DNA from: Sindora glabra
Taxonomy: Eukaryota; Streptophyta; Magnoliopsida; Fabales; Fabaceae
Assembly (NCBI GenBank): GCA_020226215.1
Contig: CM035233.1
Span: 34,122,027 to 34,186,026, forward strand
Direction of reading: 5' to 3'
Length of the DNA stretch: 64,000 nt
The translations under genes and the position numbers were made by a program. Below are positions 23,585 to 36,909 of the stretch, piece by piece. The notes beneath the pieces are model-generated. The model worked only from the letters and a program-made list of their open reading frames with translations, was not told the origin of the DNA and did no database searches. Position 1 is the stretch's first letter. Every line of letters starts with the position of its first letter.

Positions 23585-23930
23585 TGTTAGTATATATGCC
23601 CTAAAGGAAATTAGTTGAAATAGCTTAGAAATTATTTGTATATTAGTGTATTTAATTTATGTATGTATTTATTTATTTATGTATATATGTATGTATGATA
23701 TTTTAATTTCATTATTAATTAAGTTTTACATATACATTTTTTGACAATTGTATACTATAATAAATAAAGTCCTTGAAATATAATTGTTTATAAATCAATT
23801 ATATTTGGGATTGTAATTATAAGATAGTTTATACATATAATTATATTTCTAAATATTCCTAGTTGTTTAATTATTATTAAAATAGGATAATAATTATATA
23901 AGAGTAAAGGTGCATATGTCATTCTCATGA
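23585..23930 (+). repeat. Copia 5' LTR, first part
   Basis: Aligns with the start of the right LTR (33972-34350): TGTTAGTATATA, 'tgatattttg/aattt', 'ataatagataaaatcctt'-type block, and 'attattaaaatacgata'. It breaks off after 'catatgtcat' where the nested DNA begins. Confidence 0.85.
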
Positions 23931-24591
23931 TCTAACTTGGCTATAGTCGATAGAGATTACACTTATAATAATCTTATTAGCATATTCTTACATATTCGTA
24001 ACATTAATTCCATTCTTACTTACATTCATTAAGAAACACCTAACTTACATTTATTATCAAGAATCCTTTACACAATGAGTAGTTTACTAATAAAATAGTT
24101 AATTTAACTTATGAATTCTAAACATTGGGTATAAATTGTCTTAACTATGCAAATCATTTACTGATATCCTTATCTTAATCGACAAGTGAATTAGTCCATT
24201 ATGCTACTTAAAACTATTATATTTCATATTCAATTATACCAAATCAGTCTTTAATGATAATTTACAAAAAGATGGGTGTCAATTACCCTTGAAGGAGGGT
24301 GTTCTGCTTACAATGATGATGGAAGAGGAAGATCCTACTATGTATTTGAAATGTTGAGCCATAAAATAGTAAATATGAGACTTTTTGTATAGCTAATTAT
24401 CTAAAAAAATATTGTTCATTAATGTAAGGCAAGAGAAAGATTTCTAATCATAATAATAACAATAGCAATAAACATATAAACAAATTTCTTTCTTTTGACT
24501 CCTAATCAACCTTATCTTATATAATTTCTAGCTTTATTGCTTTAAAGTTAGCCTTATCCTACTTAATCAATACACCATCAATAATGCTTTA

Positions 24592-25380
24592 TGTTACATG
24601 TGAAATAGTTTATCAATTGGTGCAAGTATACACTGTCATAAATAAGTAATAAAGTAATGAGTAAAGTATCGTTCCCATAAAAAAATTTTCACTAAGTACT
24701 AAAATTTATAATCTTAACACTATTTGATAAATCAATTTATTAAGAATTAAAAGAACTAAATAAAAATTAATGTACAATAATTGAAATGAATGGGAAGAAA
24801 ACATGAATAAAACCTTAGGGATCAAACTTCACTTAACAAATTTGAATTGAATTATCTATCAACTCTAATCTAATTTTAATCTTCCTAATTGATAGTTGAG
24901 TTTCTTTAAATTAATTACTAGCCGATTCTAAAGTCAAGTAATTCTATCATTAATTGCTAAATCACTATATTCCTTTGTGAATTAAAATAACTAATAATGC
25001 ATTATGATTTATGTAACTTATTAAGACTACACAAACATATGAATATACTCCTATTTCATATGCAGTTTATAGTTTTAATTATAGGATCTACATATGTGCA
25101 TCTCCTTCCAGTCTTAATATATATATTGAAATTATTCAAAAGGTGGCTAATTAATTGAAAGTATTAAGAATAATAATTAAAACTTAATCATGGAGAATAA
25201 AATTGAAATTAGATTCAATAAACTAGAATTTAATCTGTTATTATTAAGTTTCATCATCACATTGGGAAAATAAAGATTTAGTTCACAATGAAATTAAAAA
25301 CAAACTCAAAATAAAATGAAAACATAACATTCATGATTAAAACATAAAGGTACAATTATAAATGCATGAAAATGAAAATT
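24592..25380 (+). repeat. LTR-like repeat, inverted relative of 4360-5125
   Basis: Starts TGTTACATGTGAAAT and continues through 'gtgcaagtatacactgtcat' and 'agtatcgttcccat', the order typical of some gypsy LTR starts. It aligns along its length with the reverse complement of 4360-5125. It probably extends further right to about 26090, but no second copy covers that part. Confidence 0.6.
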
Positions 25381-26489
25381 CTAGCCATCCATGTAGGTGT
25401 TAAAACCATCCATATAGGTGGCAACTTAAACTATCTATATAGGAGGATTACCTAGCCTTCCATTGAGGAGATATGCAAGAACTAAAAATGTATGAAACTA
25501 CACTCTAAATATTTTGTACTTATTTTCTAAAATCTTCTCTCTCTTGTGCTATCAGCTCTTTTGTAGTTATAGATGAATATGTGCAAAGATTTCAACTTGT
25601 CAAGCAACTAGTCTTGACCCCACAACAGGCACTTTCTGGATTATTGCCATCTTTTGTTAATCAAAATAGTGGATTCACATTTTTTAGTTAATATGAAAAT
25701 TGTAAAGCTAGATGTTAGCTTCAAATTATGCTCAAGAAACACTAATTTTGACATCTGTAGCTCTAATTATGGCTAAATTAGTGAGTAAAATTTAGATTAT
25801 GATAGAACCATCATTTTAGCTTCTAAGTAGATTTTGAAGTTCTTAAAAATAGAATTAGGCTTTAGCTACAACATAAAGGTTGAAAGGTTTTCTCTCACCT
25901 TTTAATTTATATAAAGAATAACCTAATTTGATATCCAAAGCTCTAGATATAGCCTAAATTTTGAAATAGAGTTGAAATCCAACATTATCTAAAAAATTTA
26001 ATTTCATCTTAAAATCATAACTCATTCACAAAATGCAACCAAATTTATTAAATTAAGCTTATATAACATTATCAAATGCAATATATCAGGAAAAATAAAT
26101 ATGTAAATATTTTATTTATCACTTTAATATTCATCCTCATATCATATTATCTTACCATTCATGGCATAATTTATAATATAAGTCATTCTTAAGAGCATAA
26201 GCTTTTTATTATCACATTTACCATAAAAATTCTTAAAATCAATCATAATTGAGCCATACATTGCTTGTTGAAACCAATTAACATCATGTAGTCACCTTGT
26301 TATAGTGTATAAGTAAATAATGTCATGTATATGCACTTTTGAGCTTTAGAAAGCAACTAATTGGTTTACATATCATATTATTGAATTTTATACATGATTA
26401 AAGTTATTCATTCTTATATTACATACGTATGAGAACTTAATATTTTACATTCTAATAAAAAGCATGATTATGTAATAAAACATGGCTAT

Positions 26490-26705
26490 AATCAACCATA
26501 TAATTAACTGTTAGTGTCTAGAGGTGAACTCTAACACTCATAATTAATTATTTAGTCAAGTATAATGGTTTAGAGGCAGTTCTAGGTAGTCATAATTGAC
26601 TATATAGTTAATTGCCATTATCCAAAGATAAAATCCTAATTTGATAATTAATTATATAATTAATTATAAGGACTTAAAGTTGACTATTAGTGTGTGTTCT
26701 AGAAA
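26490..26705. repeat. Cluster of TAATTAATTATA / TAGTCAATTATA dyads
   Basis: Seven or so imperfect copies of a partly palindromic AT motif with TTAAT/ATTAA cores, spaced by 15-40 bases of less AT-rich DNA. A matching cluster lies at 22880-23175. Shared possession of this cluster is one reason to read 26100-27560 as an inverted relative of the gypsy LTR. Confidence 0.55.
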
Positions 26706-27595
26706 TTTCACTATATGAATATTATTCATTAGGAATTTAATAGCCCACAAACACCATTTAATGCATGACAAACTTCAACCAAGCCATAAATACTAGTGAG
26801 TACCATTCTAAAACATTAAAAACCTATCATTTAATTTATTCATTTGATGCATCCAATCATTATTTTAATGTATGATTTATAAAAGCAACAAAACCCATTA
26901 TAACAATAATTTAATTATGAGATTTAGTAGAATACTACTCACTATAATTAGGTTAGTGGCTTAGAGTGTAAAAAATGTGGATTGGCACATATATTCATCA
27001 AATAAGAAAGGATTTATAAGCTAGGGTTATGAATGACTCATTTTCCACCATTAATTATAGTTTTAAAATAATGAATTTAAGAAATTTTGGATGAGCACTA
27101 GAATGATTGCTTAATGGGAAGCAAAATGGATGAGTTACTTACCTTGTAACAATGGAATTAATAGAGAAATCAAGAATCCTTGCTTTAGAGCTCTAGCATT
27201 TTCCTTGGATACTTAGGGAAGATGATAAAGGAGAGTGTATAACAAAAATGAAAGGTAATGTAATTGTTTTATGATATAAAGGTTGCAAGGTATTTTTGAA
27301 AAAAAAAAGGAATTATGGTTTTAATTAATTAGTTAATCGAGTTAGGCTATACTTGACTACTGCTTTAATTTTCATAAAATTTTCATTATTTGCCTTACAT
27401 ACTCTATACTATTCTTAAATTCTTATATGTCAAAATGCATAACTACTACCCATATTCTTTCTATCATGTTCATCTCGTTTAAACAATTCATGTCTTAAAA
27501 CACTTTATTCAAACAATTTAATCATATTTAACTTAAATGAAATCAATCAATTATATAAATGCAAAATTTTAAATTCTTAAAGTATAAAAGTGATG

Positions 27596-29257
27596 TTATA
27601 ATTTCTAGAAAATTATAGTAATCTCATACATTGAAGATATACTTATATGTTGATAAACATATAAGTATATGTTCTGGACCATATGACTAAATTGACTAAC
27701 CATGAAAAGCCATATGGAGTGTTACCATGTATCAATGGATTTCTCATACGAAAGGTAGTGTGTATGATACTCAAACTTAAGGTTAACATAGTACCTTATG
27801 TATTAAGTTTTGTACTTTGATCTTATTCCAAACTTTTATTCTTAAAGAATAGGTACAAATGATAGTTAGGTGCATTATACAAGGAAGTAATGATTAATCA
27901 AAAAGGAATTTATCCTCCTTGATAACAAGGGAAAATATGCAAAAGATGTTTAATACTTATACTATGATCAAAATCATAGGCCTATATGTTGATACATAAA
28001 AAGATTTTTATATATGATCAATTAAGAGATAGAACACAATCATCAACACATATCTATAATTGGACATTTAAATTAAGATTGACATTTGAACCATACCCTA
28101 TATCTAATTTGAATATCAAAACAAAAAGGGACTGAATTACACATTAATATCTTGTTATGAAAGTTTTCTATTTTCAAAATTCTATTCCTTGCATTTAGGT
28201 GGTAATGATGCTTTGTTAAAAGCCAACCATGATATATGAATTTATTTATACAATTTAGGAATATGATATCTAAATTAAAATAAGTTTTAATTCAATTAAA
28301 CTTGTAGAAATTTGTAAATAAATTCATTGCCAATATACCTAAAAACCTAATGGGCCATACACAATAGAATCTCTTTGATCCAAAGTTAAGGAAATATTAG
28401 ATTGTAAAATGTTTTAAATTTAGTGTTAAATTAGTTATCTTGGTAATTTGAAATGATTAATTAAGTATTTTAATGAGATTAGAAATGTTAATTAATTAAT
28501 GATTTAATAATTCTATTAAATATTATAATTATTAAATAATAGTAAATGTACAATATTAATATTTAAATATTGTAAGAACATTTATATTCACTTTAAAGGA
28601 GATCATAAATGATAGAGTAGTTCCTTATATAGAAAATTATTTTAATTAATGAATGAAAATAATTTAATAATTAATTTTATAATTACACAAGTGAGTTTTT
28701 GTGTTTGAACTCATAGTACTTTAATAAAAGAGTCTAGATTCATTTGGGCCAAGAAGGTAGTAAAGAAGCCTAGAATATTTATCCTTATAATGCAACATTT
28801 TCTTTAATAAAAAAAGAAAGAGATGCCAATCAAAAATAAAATAATGGTATGTGAAATCCTAACACATATGTTATATTCCTAAATACTCTCTTACTCCTCT
28901 TTACATTCAGAAATAAACCCTAGCCATGTGAATGAGTGATTTATAAATGAACTAACACATTTTTGGCTAAAGGAGTTGAATTTTCCACTTTACCACTTTC
29001 ATGAATCTTGGTGGAGGCTTATATTACTCTAGTTCATATAGATCACTATTAGTATAAGAGATTAATATCTCATTTGAAGACCAAGGATGCTAAAAACAAC
29101 TTTCAAGATGGTATAACTTAAATTTTAATTTTAATTTTATTTAAGTTATGCATTTCACTATGGGTTAATTTGAAAACAAAATAATCTAGGCTTTTGGAAA
29201 AAATTTTAAAACCTCCCCTTTGCATATTTAATATGTTTTGATCAATTTTTCCTAATA
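27596..29257 (+). repeat. Copia 5' LTR, second part
   Basis: Resumes the LTR at 'atttctagaaaatta' and aligns with 34352-36058 of the right LTR to the end, including 'aacttaaggttaacatagta' and 'gatcaaaatcatag' blocks. It ends 'tttttcctaata' immediately before the primer-binding site. Confidence 0.85.
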
Positions 29258-29258
29258 A

Positions 29259-29270
29259 TGGTATCAAAGT
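29259..29270 (+). other. Copia primer-binding site
   Basis: TGGTATCAAAGT, one G-to-A change and one end change from the canonical initiator-Met complement TGGTATCAGAGC, placed one base or so after the 5' LTR. Reverse transcription would start here. Confidence 0.85.
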
Positions 29271-29464
29271 CTAGGTTAGTTTCTTTTAATTAATGATTAA
29301 ATATTTGATTGCTTTAGTTATAACTATGATTATATGCATATTGTAATTTGCTTTCACATGATTAATTTTTTCATTCACGGCGTGAATTTCTATTCTTAAA
29401 ATTTTGTGAACTTAATATGAATAAAATATACACTTTGTATTTAAAATCATTAGGAAAGCTAATA

Positions 29465-29654
29465 GCTGGCTACTATGGCAGCTATTTCATTCACTAGTTA
29501 GTCTAACATGGCTAGATAAATTAAGGCCACCTTGATTGGTTATGGTAGAAAACAATCAAGCTGGCTACTATGGCAGCTATTTCATTCACTAGTTAGTCTA
29601 ACATGGCTAGATAAATTAAGGCCACCTTGATTGGTTATGGTAGAAAACAATCAA
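29465..29654 (+). repeat. Perfect 95-bp tandem duplication in the copia leader
   Basis: Copy 1 is 29465-29559 and copy 2 is 29560-29654. Both begin 'gctggctactatggcagcta' and end 'gtagaaaacaatcaa'. By eye they are identical over all 95 bases, although everything around them is heavily mutated. It lies in the 1.6-kb untranslated leader between primer-binding site and gag. Confidence 0.95.
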
Positions 29655-30896
29655 CCACATGTTTTAATTATGTAAATACAATTTAAGGAAGTAATTGCAT
29701 TTACAATCAATTTTGATCAAAATGATACCTAATTTATGTTTTACAATTATTAAAAATATCCTTAAATTTGGATTTGATTTGAATATGATTGCTAATTGAT
29801 TGGAAATAATTTGTTTTAAAATTAAAAAAATTATATTTTGAATCCCAATTGATTACTAATATTCTTAGAAACTTTTCTTTTATTAACTTTTATGATTCTA
29901 AAGTTTTGGAAAATTATATAATGGATTAATTAATTTTGGAATTAATTATGATTAATATTCAAAATTAATTAAAGCCTATGAGACTTGCCTTTTTTTTTAA
30001 CTTCTAACTATAAAATTCTCTTCTTATCTCACTTTCTCTGAATATAACATAAAGTTTCTACTATATGATGTAATTAGTTATATAGGATAGAAGTAAGGAA
30101 TCTTATTTTAGAAACTATTGGAATTAAAGGCACCCAAAGCATGATAGTTCAAGATATTCCCTTTTATGGCACAAAGTAAAAATTTTTTAATTAGTCAGTA
30201 ATCATTTTATTTTTCTTATGCATGCATATGATGTTTATTGTTATATAAATGTTATGAGTGAGTGACATAGCCTAGTAAGTGTATGCATTGCTAAAATAAG
30301 ACCTTTAAAACCTTGAATTAATTAAAAGACCTTTCATCAAAACAAGTTGCATGTTATGAACTTGGTTAATATCTATCCATCAAGATATTGATAACAAGAG
30401 ATTTATTTTTTGATAATTTGTTAGCCTTTGTCAAGGTTACACTACTTCAATCATATTATTATTATTATTATTTAAATCCTTGTTTGACAATTTTAACTTA
30501 ATAAACATGTATAATTAGGATGGCCTCCATAATGATAACCCAATATTTGGGCTTATTAGGTTTCACTTTGAATATTAAGTACAAAAGGTTGATAATAAAT
30601 GATAAATAATTCTTAACCTAATCTTAGGAGTTGCATTTAGATGTAATTGATAAAAACTAGTCTAATATATTTGGTTTCCTTTATCTTTGTTAAGATCAAA
30701 TAAATTAAACTGGAATCATAACCTATTAAATTATCATCCAATATGATGATCTAATTATAAAATAGAGACTCATTAGAATTGAAAAATTAGTGGGAGTTCA
30801 TTTTATTAAAGTTTATATAAAATTGAACATTATACTTAGATATTAATTCATTATATTCTTATTATATGTTGTTAAAATGACAAGTAATATCTTTTT

Positions 30897-31240
30897 AAGA
30901 AACACACTGACTGATAAAAAGCTAACTATCCCAAATTATATGGATTGGTTATGAAACTTGAATATTATCCTTAAGTAAGAAAAAATAGCTCATGACCCTC
31001 CTATACCTCCATTTAAAGGTTCAAGTAGGTATGCAAGTTTTAACTTTGCTACTTGTAAGAAACATCAAGAAGATGTTGAATAGGAAATATGTGTGATGCT
31101 GGCTTCAATGTCTCCTGAATTTTAGAAGCAACATGAAAATATGAGTCTTCTTAATATGAATTTGCATTTTTCAGAGTTATATAAAGGAAATGCTAATATT
31201 GTGAGATATTAAGTATCTTATAAACTGTAGAATGAATGTG
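30897..31240 (+). pseudogene. Copia gag fragment
   Basis: Reads LTIPNYMDW, then KIAHDPPIPPFKGSSRYASF, then CVMLASMSPEF and KQHENMSLLNMNL, which is the copia Gag (UBN2) core. The same lineage is represented by the longer gag at 52947-53609, which has MLATMDSELQKQHEY at the matching place. Several stops, and the zinc knuckle and protease that should follow are missing, so a deletion joins gag directly to integrase near 31250. Confidence 0.8.
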
Positions 31241-31289
31241 AGGTCATCTATTGCAATTCATGTCCTAATGATAGAAATAAGGTAAGAAG

Positions 31290-32230
31290 TCTTGACTATT
31301 AAAAATAAGGAACCAAATTTTAATAAATCCATACCATCCTATCTTTGACATTGTAAACTTAGTCATATTAATGAAACTAGAAACACAAGTTGCATAGAAA
31401 TGGATATTTAGATCCATCTGATAACAAATCATATAAAACTTGTGAATCATGTCTTATTGGAAAAATGACTCATAAATACTTTACTAGAAAGGGTGAATGT
31501 GCTAAAGAAGTACTAGAGTCGATACATTATGATGTATATAGTCTAATGAATATCTGGCAAGAGGTGTGTATTCCTACTTCACCACCTTTATCGATGAATA
31601 TTTTAGGTATGGATACATGTACTTAATGAAATACAAGTCTAAATTATTTAAAAAATTTGAAGAATTCAAAAGTGAAGTAGAATAAAAAATGGAAAAAGTA
31701 TCATGAAACTTAGATTTGATAAAAGTAAAGAATACTTATCCTAGGAATTCATGGATTATTTAAAACTGTTTGAATTCTATTACAATGTGCTTTACTTGTA
31801 ACACCATAAATGAATAATATCTTATAAAGGAGAAATCATACCTTACTTGACATGGTATAATTTATGATATGTTTTGCAACCTTATCAATTTCATTTTACG
31901 GCTATAGTTTAATGTTTGCTGCATATAATCGAGTCCTATCAAAGTCTATTAATAAGACACCATATGAACTATGGTTTAGGAAAAGTTAAATCTTTTACAC
32001 TTCAAGATTTAAGAATTTCCTACTTATATAAAATGGATTATCACTGAAAAATTGGGATCTATGAGTGATAATGCTTATTCCTAGGATGCCTTAAAGAAAT
32101 AAATGGTTACTAGTTCTACCACCCTATTGAGTAAAAAATATTTACCTCAATAAATGTTATCTTCTTAAAGAGGGAGTTTAACCTTGAAAGGGACATTAAG
32201 TGTAAAATGATACTTAAAGAGATTTAGTAA
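31290..32230 (+). pseudogene. Copia pre-integrase and integrase relic
   Basis: Opens YLWHCKLSHINETR and KLHRNGYLDPSDNKSYKTC with ESCLIGKMTHKYFTRKGE, the GAG_pre-integrase His/Cys zinc region with both Cys of the CESC motif kept. The core continues in broken frames (about 31500-31690) and the carboxy-terminal part is legible at 31900-32230 in pieces such as FPTYIKWIITEKLGS and SDNAYS. Many stops, not functional. Confidence 0.85.
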
Positions 32231-32439
32231 CCATATAATAATATAAATTACATGGTTGGGTTAAAATTGATTAGGTATAACAAATGACTAAGATAACTAA
32301 GCAATCTTAAGGTACACATGTACTCTAAAGATCTGGTTAAGAACATTTTGAACTTAAAAGATATAGTTTTTGTTTCCATATAAAAGAACCAATTATTCAA
32401 GATAATAAACCTACTAGTTACTAGAAAGTAATATCATAT

Positions 32440-33200
32440 ATTGATTCTTTAAAATGGCAAGAAGCCATAAAATTTAAAATGGATTCAATGCATGAAAATC
32501 AAGTGTGAGATTTGATCACTCCACCCATAGGAATAAAACTCGTTCGATGTAAGTGGTTCTTTAAGAGAAAGATAGAAGAAAATGGTAAGATATAAACCTA
32601 TAGCGCTAGGTTAGTGGTAGAAGGGTATAGGCAAGTGCAAGGTGCTAACTATAAGGAAACCTTTTCACTAGCTACCATGTTAAGGTCTATTAGAATTTAA
32701 TTGTAATAACTATATACCATGACTATGAAATTTTGCAAATGGATGTTAAAACAACTTTTCTTAATGGAAAGTTAAAAGAGGATGTATATATAATACAATT
32801 TGAAGGCATTGTCTTTAAGACAAAACCTAATAAAGTATACAAACTATGAAAGTCCATATATAGGCTAAAAGTAAACTTTACATAGTTGGAACATCCATTT
32901 TAATGAAGCAATCAAATTATTTAACTTCATCAAGAATATTGATTAACCATATGCTTATAAGAAGGTTAGTAGGATTATATTCATCTTCTTATTATTATAT
33001 GTGGATGACATATTACTTATAGGAAAGGATATTCCTATGCTACAATCTATCAAGTTATGGATGTTTAAAATATTCACCATGAAGGATTTAGGAAAGCAAG
33101 CTATATGTAGGGCATAAAGATCTATAAAGATAAAACAAAAAGTTATCTAGTCTTTCTTAATCCATGTATATGGATAAATTGCTAAAAATGTTTAGCATAG
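32440..33200 (+). pseudogene. Copia reverse transcriptase relic
   Basis: Begins MHENQVWDLITPPIGIK and VRCKWFFKRKIEENGKI, followed by YSARLVVEGYRQVQGANYKE, all standard copia RT blocks. The active-site motif LLYVDDILLIGKD is intact at about 32990-33030, and 'MFKIFTMKDLGK' follows. The frame is broken by many stops, so the conserved YVDD is a fossil. Confidence 0.9.
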
Positions 33201-33479
33201 AAGGGTCAAAGAAAAGGTTATTACATATATCACATGGTGTTTACTCATTTAGAAACATGTCCTAAGATAGAAACGAATAGAAACACAAGAATAAGATTCT
33301 TTATCCATTGGTAATATGATTAATCATGCATGCCATGCTATGTATATGGCCAAATGTTTCATATGCACTAAGTATCACTAGTAGATGTCAAGCTAACCTA
33401 AGTGAAAGTGACTATAGTACAATCATCCTTAAGTAATTGAGAAGAACAAAGGATGTATTCTTGATATATGGAGTAAACC

Positions 33480-33960
33480 CTAACTTAAGAATTAAAGGTT
33501 ACTCAAATGCAAGTTTTCAATTAGATTAAGATGATTGCAAATGTTAATTAAGATTTTTTCTTTCACTATTAATGCACTTGTGGTTTGTTGGAATAGTTCC
33601 AAATAAGATATAACAATTAATTCCACAACCAAAGCTAAATACATTGTTGCTTCAAAAGAAGTAAAGGAAATTGTTTAGATAAAGAAGTTCATCATTAATC
33701 TTAAGGTAGTTTTTAACAATTGTGATGACAATGGAGCCATAGCACAAGCGAAGGAACCAAGGTCTTATTAAATAACCAAACTTATTATAGGGCATTACCA
33801 GTTAATTATAAAAATAAAAAAGTTTAACAAAATAAGATTAGAATGGATTCCTATCAATAATAATGTAGCTGATCCCCTTACCAAGCCTCTATCCTAACAA
33901 AAGCTTAAATGTCATTTAGAAAGAATTAAGATAAGATACAAGAATGATTAGCTTTATTTC
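33480..33960 (+). pseudogene. Copia RNase H relic
   Basis: Legible pieces in order are DASFQLD-type start (33505), the DDxGAIAQAKEPRSY block (33725-33770) and a closing NNVADPLTKPLS (about 33858-33896), the usual end of copia polyproteins. It is followed within 75 bases by the polypurine tract. Confidence 0.85.
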
Positions 33961-33971
33961 AAGTGGGAGAT
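33961..33971 (+). other. Polypurine tract
   Basis: AAGTGGGAGAT directly abutting the 3' LTR start TGTTAGTATATA. This is the standard copia plus-strand primer and it fixes the LTR start. Confidence 0.9.
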
Positions 33972-34067
33972 TGTTAGTATATATCTTAGTATATTTAATA
34001 TAAAATAGATGCCTTAAAGACAATTATTTGAAATGGCACAGATATTATTTATATCTTAGTATATTTA

Positions 34068-34106
<39 letters not shown>

Positions 34107-36058
34107 GTGCGTGTGTGTGTGTGTGTGTATGATATTTTGGCTTCTTTATTCATTTAGTTTTGCATAAATGTTTTGTAAACTATAATAGATAAAATCCTTC
34201 AAATATAATTATGTATAAATTTATTAAAATTGGAATTGTAATTATGAGATAATTTATAGATATAATTGTTTTTTTAAATATCTTTGGTTATTAAGTTATT
34301 ATTAAAATACGATAGTAATTATACATGAATAAATCATCATATGTCATGTCATATTTTCTAGAAGAATGAAGTGATCCTATACATTGTAAATATACTAATG
34401 TCTTGATGGACATTAAGCATATGTTATAGAACACATTACTAGATTGACCCGCCATGAAAAGCTATATAGAATGTTATCATATGTCAATAGATTTCTCATA
34501 TGAAATATAGTGTAAGTGATCCTCAAACTTAAGGTTAACATAGTAGTTCATGTATGAAATTTATGCTTTGATATTATTCTAAACTTGCATTTTTAAAGCA
34601 TAGGTATGAATAATGATTGGGTGCATTACGAAATACATAGAGATAGTGATTAATTAAGAAACAATTCATCCTTGTTGGTAATAAGGGAAAATATTCAAAA
34701 GATGTTTGATACTTATGCTATGATCAAAATCATAGCCTATGTATTAATATATAAAAGGAGCTTTATGTATGATCAATTAAGAGATAACACATAGTTATCA
34801 AACATGCATCTATAATTGGAGATTTAAATTCTGGTGGATATTTAAACCATATTTTATATCCAATTTGAATATCAAGAATGAAAGGATTGAATTACACATT
34901 AATACCTCATCATGAATAATTTTGATTTCTAAAATCTTATTCTTTGCATCTAAGTCATTATGATGCTTTGCTAGAAGCTAACCATGATCTATGAATATAT
35001 TTGTACAATTTAGGGAAATTAAAATTGAATTAAAAGGAGTTTTAATTTAATCAAACTTGTATAAGTTTATAAATAAATTCATTGCTAATATGTATCGAAG
35101 CATAGTAGGTCATATACAATGGAATGTCTCTAATCCAAAGTTAAAGGAAATATTAGAACATACAATGTTTTAAATTCAAGTGTTGAATTAGTGAACATCT
35201 TGGTAGTTTGAAATGATTAATTAAGCATTCTAATGAAATTAGAAATGTTAATTAATCAATGATTTGATAATTCCAATAAATATTATAATTGTTAAATAAT
35301 AATAAATTTACAATGTTAATATTTAAATGCTGTTAGAACATTTATATTAAATCTAGAAAAGATCATAAATGAAGGACTAGATCTTTAATTAGAAAATTGA
35401 TTCATTTAATGAATCAAAGAAATTTAATAATTAATTTTATAATTACATAGGAAAGTCTATGAGTTTGGAATCATAATAACATAATAAAAAGTTTTGGACT
35501 CGTTTAGGCTAGGAGGACAACTAACAAGTTAAGAACATTTACCTTTTTATGAAGCTTAACTTTTAAAATGGTATGGTATGTACAATGGAATGTTCTTAGC
35601 TTGTGCAGTGCTTTCTTTAATAAAAAAAAGGAGGAAACACTAACAAAAAATGAAATAGTGGTGTGTGAAATCCTATTACATGTGTTACACACTAAAATAC
35701 TCTTTTAACTTCTCTTTACACTCAAACATTATTCCTAGTGACATGAATGAGTGATTCATGAAAAACCTGACACTTTTTTAGCTACAGGAATTAAATTTCC
35801 CACTTTGCATTTTTAAAAATCCTTATAGAGGCTTGCATTAATTTAGTTTATATGGATCACTATTGGTATTAGAGATCAACCTATCATTTGAAGAATAAGC
35901 AACTTTCAAGAAGGTGAAACGTCAATTCTAATTTTAATTTTTTTAGTTATAAAATTTATTATAGATTAATTTAAAAATAATATGATTTAGGCTTTTGGAA
36001 TAAAATTTAAAAACTCCATTATGCATATTTGATGTGTTTTAATCAATTTTTCCTAACC
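33972..36058 (+). repeat. Copia 3' LTR
   Basis: About 2.09 kb, aligned with 23585-23930 plus 27596-29257. It contains a TG microsatellite at 34072-34128 at the place where the left LTR has only short GTAT/TTTA repeats. Short open frames in it (for example near 35504-35692) have no protein-like features. Confidence 0.85.
34072..34128. repeat. (TG)n microsatellite
   Basis: About 57 bases of TG repeat interrupted once by TTGTGC. Confidence 0.95.
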
Positions 36059-36668
36059 ATGAATGCTTGTATAGTTGAATGGTAGTTCAAATAAACTTAT
36101 AAAACTACTAATGAATGTATTGATATTAACTAGAATTTTATTATGAATTGTATCACTTAAATGCATAGGTATATAAAAGAGTAAATTTGGTTAGTAAGCT
36201 ATAATTACTTTTCACATTTGAATTTATTAGAATATTTTTTCATTAAGTCTCAAAATTATCCTTCTGCATTTTATTTTGTAAACTCACAAGTTAAGCCACC
36301 ACCATTACCTTAGAATTAAGCTCCTTAGACATTATTTGGTATGGCTTGGGTAATATATGATATTTTAATGTGAATAGAAATTCTTTGGCCTTTTCTTTTT
36401 TAGGTCAAAGGTAGAAGTTTGGAAACCTCTTTATTTTAAGGCTAGTTAGTACAACTTATCCTCTAGTTGGTAGGTTATGAGGGGGCCTAACACTTTTTGC
36501 AATTAAATCATATTTGCTAAATAAAATTCAATCTATTCCTTTGGTGCATGGAAACCTTTTCATTTTTTCCATGTTTAAGTTAATGTGAAGGTTTAGAATA
36601 TAAGTTTAATTAGTGGAAATTGGGTAATGAGTTCCATGCTGGTTACAACTGGGGTTAGATAATGACAA
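36059..36668 (+). mobile_element. Probable gypsy 5' LTR, right part
   Basis: Lies between the copia 3' LTR and a gypsy-type primer-binding site at 36672, so by position it is the inner end of the gypsy LTR whose outer part is 21730-23584. There is no second gypsy LTR in the window to prove it. Confidence 0.45.
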
Positions 36669-36671
36669 AGA

Positions 36672-36683
36672 TGGTATTAAAGC
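36672..36683 (+). other. Gypsy primer-binding site
   Basis: TGGTATTAAAGC, the initiator-Met complement with one C-to-T and one G-to-A change, about 230 bases before a gag start. Confidence 0.65.
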
Positions 36684-36909
36684 ATGATCTTAGTTCCTAG
36701 TTCAATGAAACCCTTAGGTTATATTTATATTCTACTTGAATAGGTGTTAATCAAAATTGTAATAATGACATGAATGCACTCAAGATCATATATTATTAGT
36801 ACCATTTCAATGGGCCTTATAACGCCTATTGGTTTTTATGGTCAAATTTATTTGTCATAGGTTGCATGATGATTATTTTGACTGTTATTTAACCATTTGG
36901 AAAATTTTG

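Larger units (their letters stand above)
23931..27595. mobile_element. Nested repeat DNA inside the copia 5' LTR
   Basis: About 3.66 kb interrupts the LTR between 'catatgtcat' (near 23920) and 'atttctagaaaatta' (near 27595), which are contiguous in the right LTR as 'catatgtcatgtcatatttt'. GTCAT on the left and GTTAT on the right could be a decayed 5-bp duplication. The insert is composite. It contains the relative of the 4.36-5.12 kb repeat (24592 onward, probable LTR reaching to about 26090) and, at 26100-27560, DNA that in reverse complement resembles the gypsy LTR at 21730-23584. No coding frame was recognised. Confidence 0.6.
23585..36058 (+). mobile_element. Ty1/copia retrotransposon, two LTRs, nested insertion in the 5' LTR
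   Basis: Both LTRs begin TGTTAGTATATA (23585 and 33972) and end near TTTTTCCTAA (29257 and about 36058). The left LTR is split by about 3.7 kb of other repeats. Without that, the LTRs are about 2.0 and 2.1 kb and align throughout. A primer-binding site follows the left LTR and a perfect polypurine tract (AAGTGGGAGAT) precedes the right one. Gag, integrase, reverse transcriptase and RNase H relics occur in copia order with many stops, and the protease is lost. It sits inside the gypsy LTR represented by 21730-23584 and 36059-36668. Clear 5-bp target duplications were not found. Confidence 0.9.
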
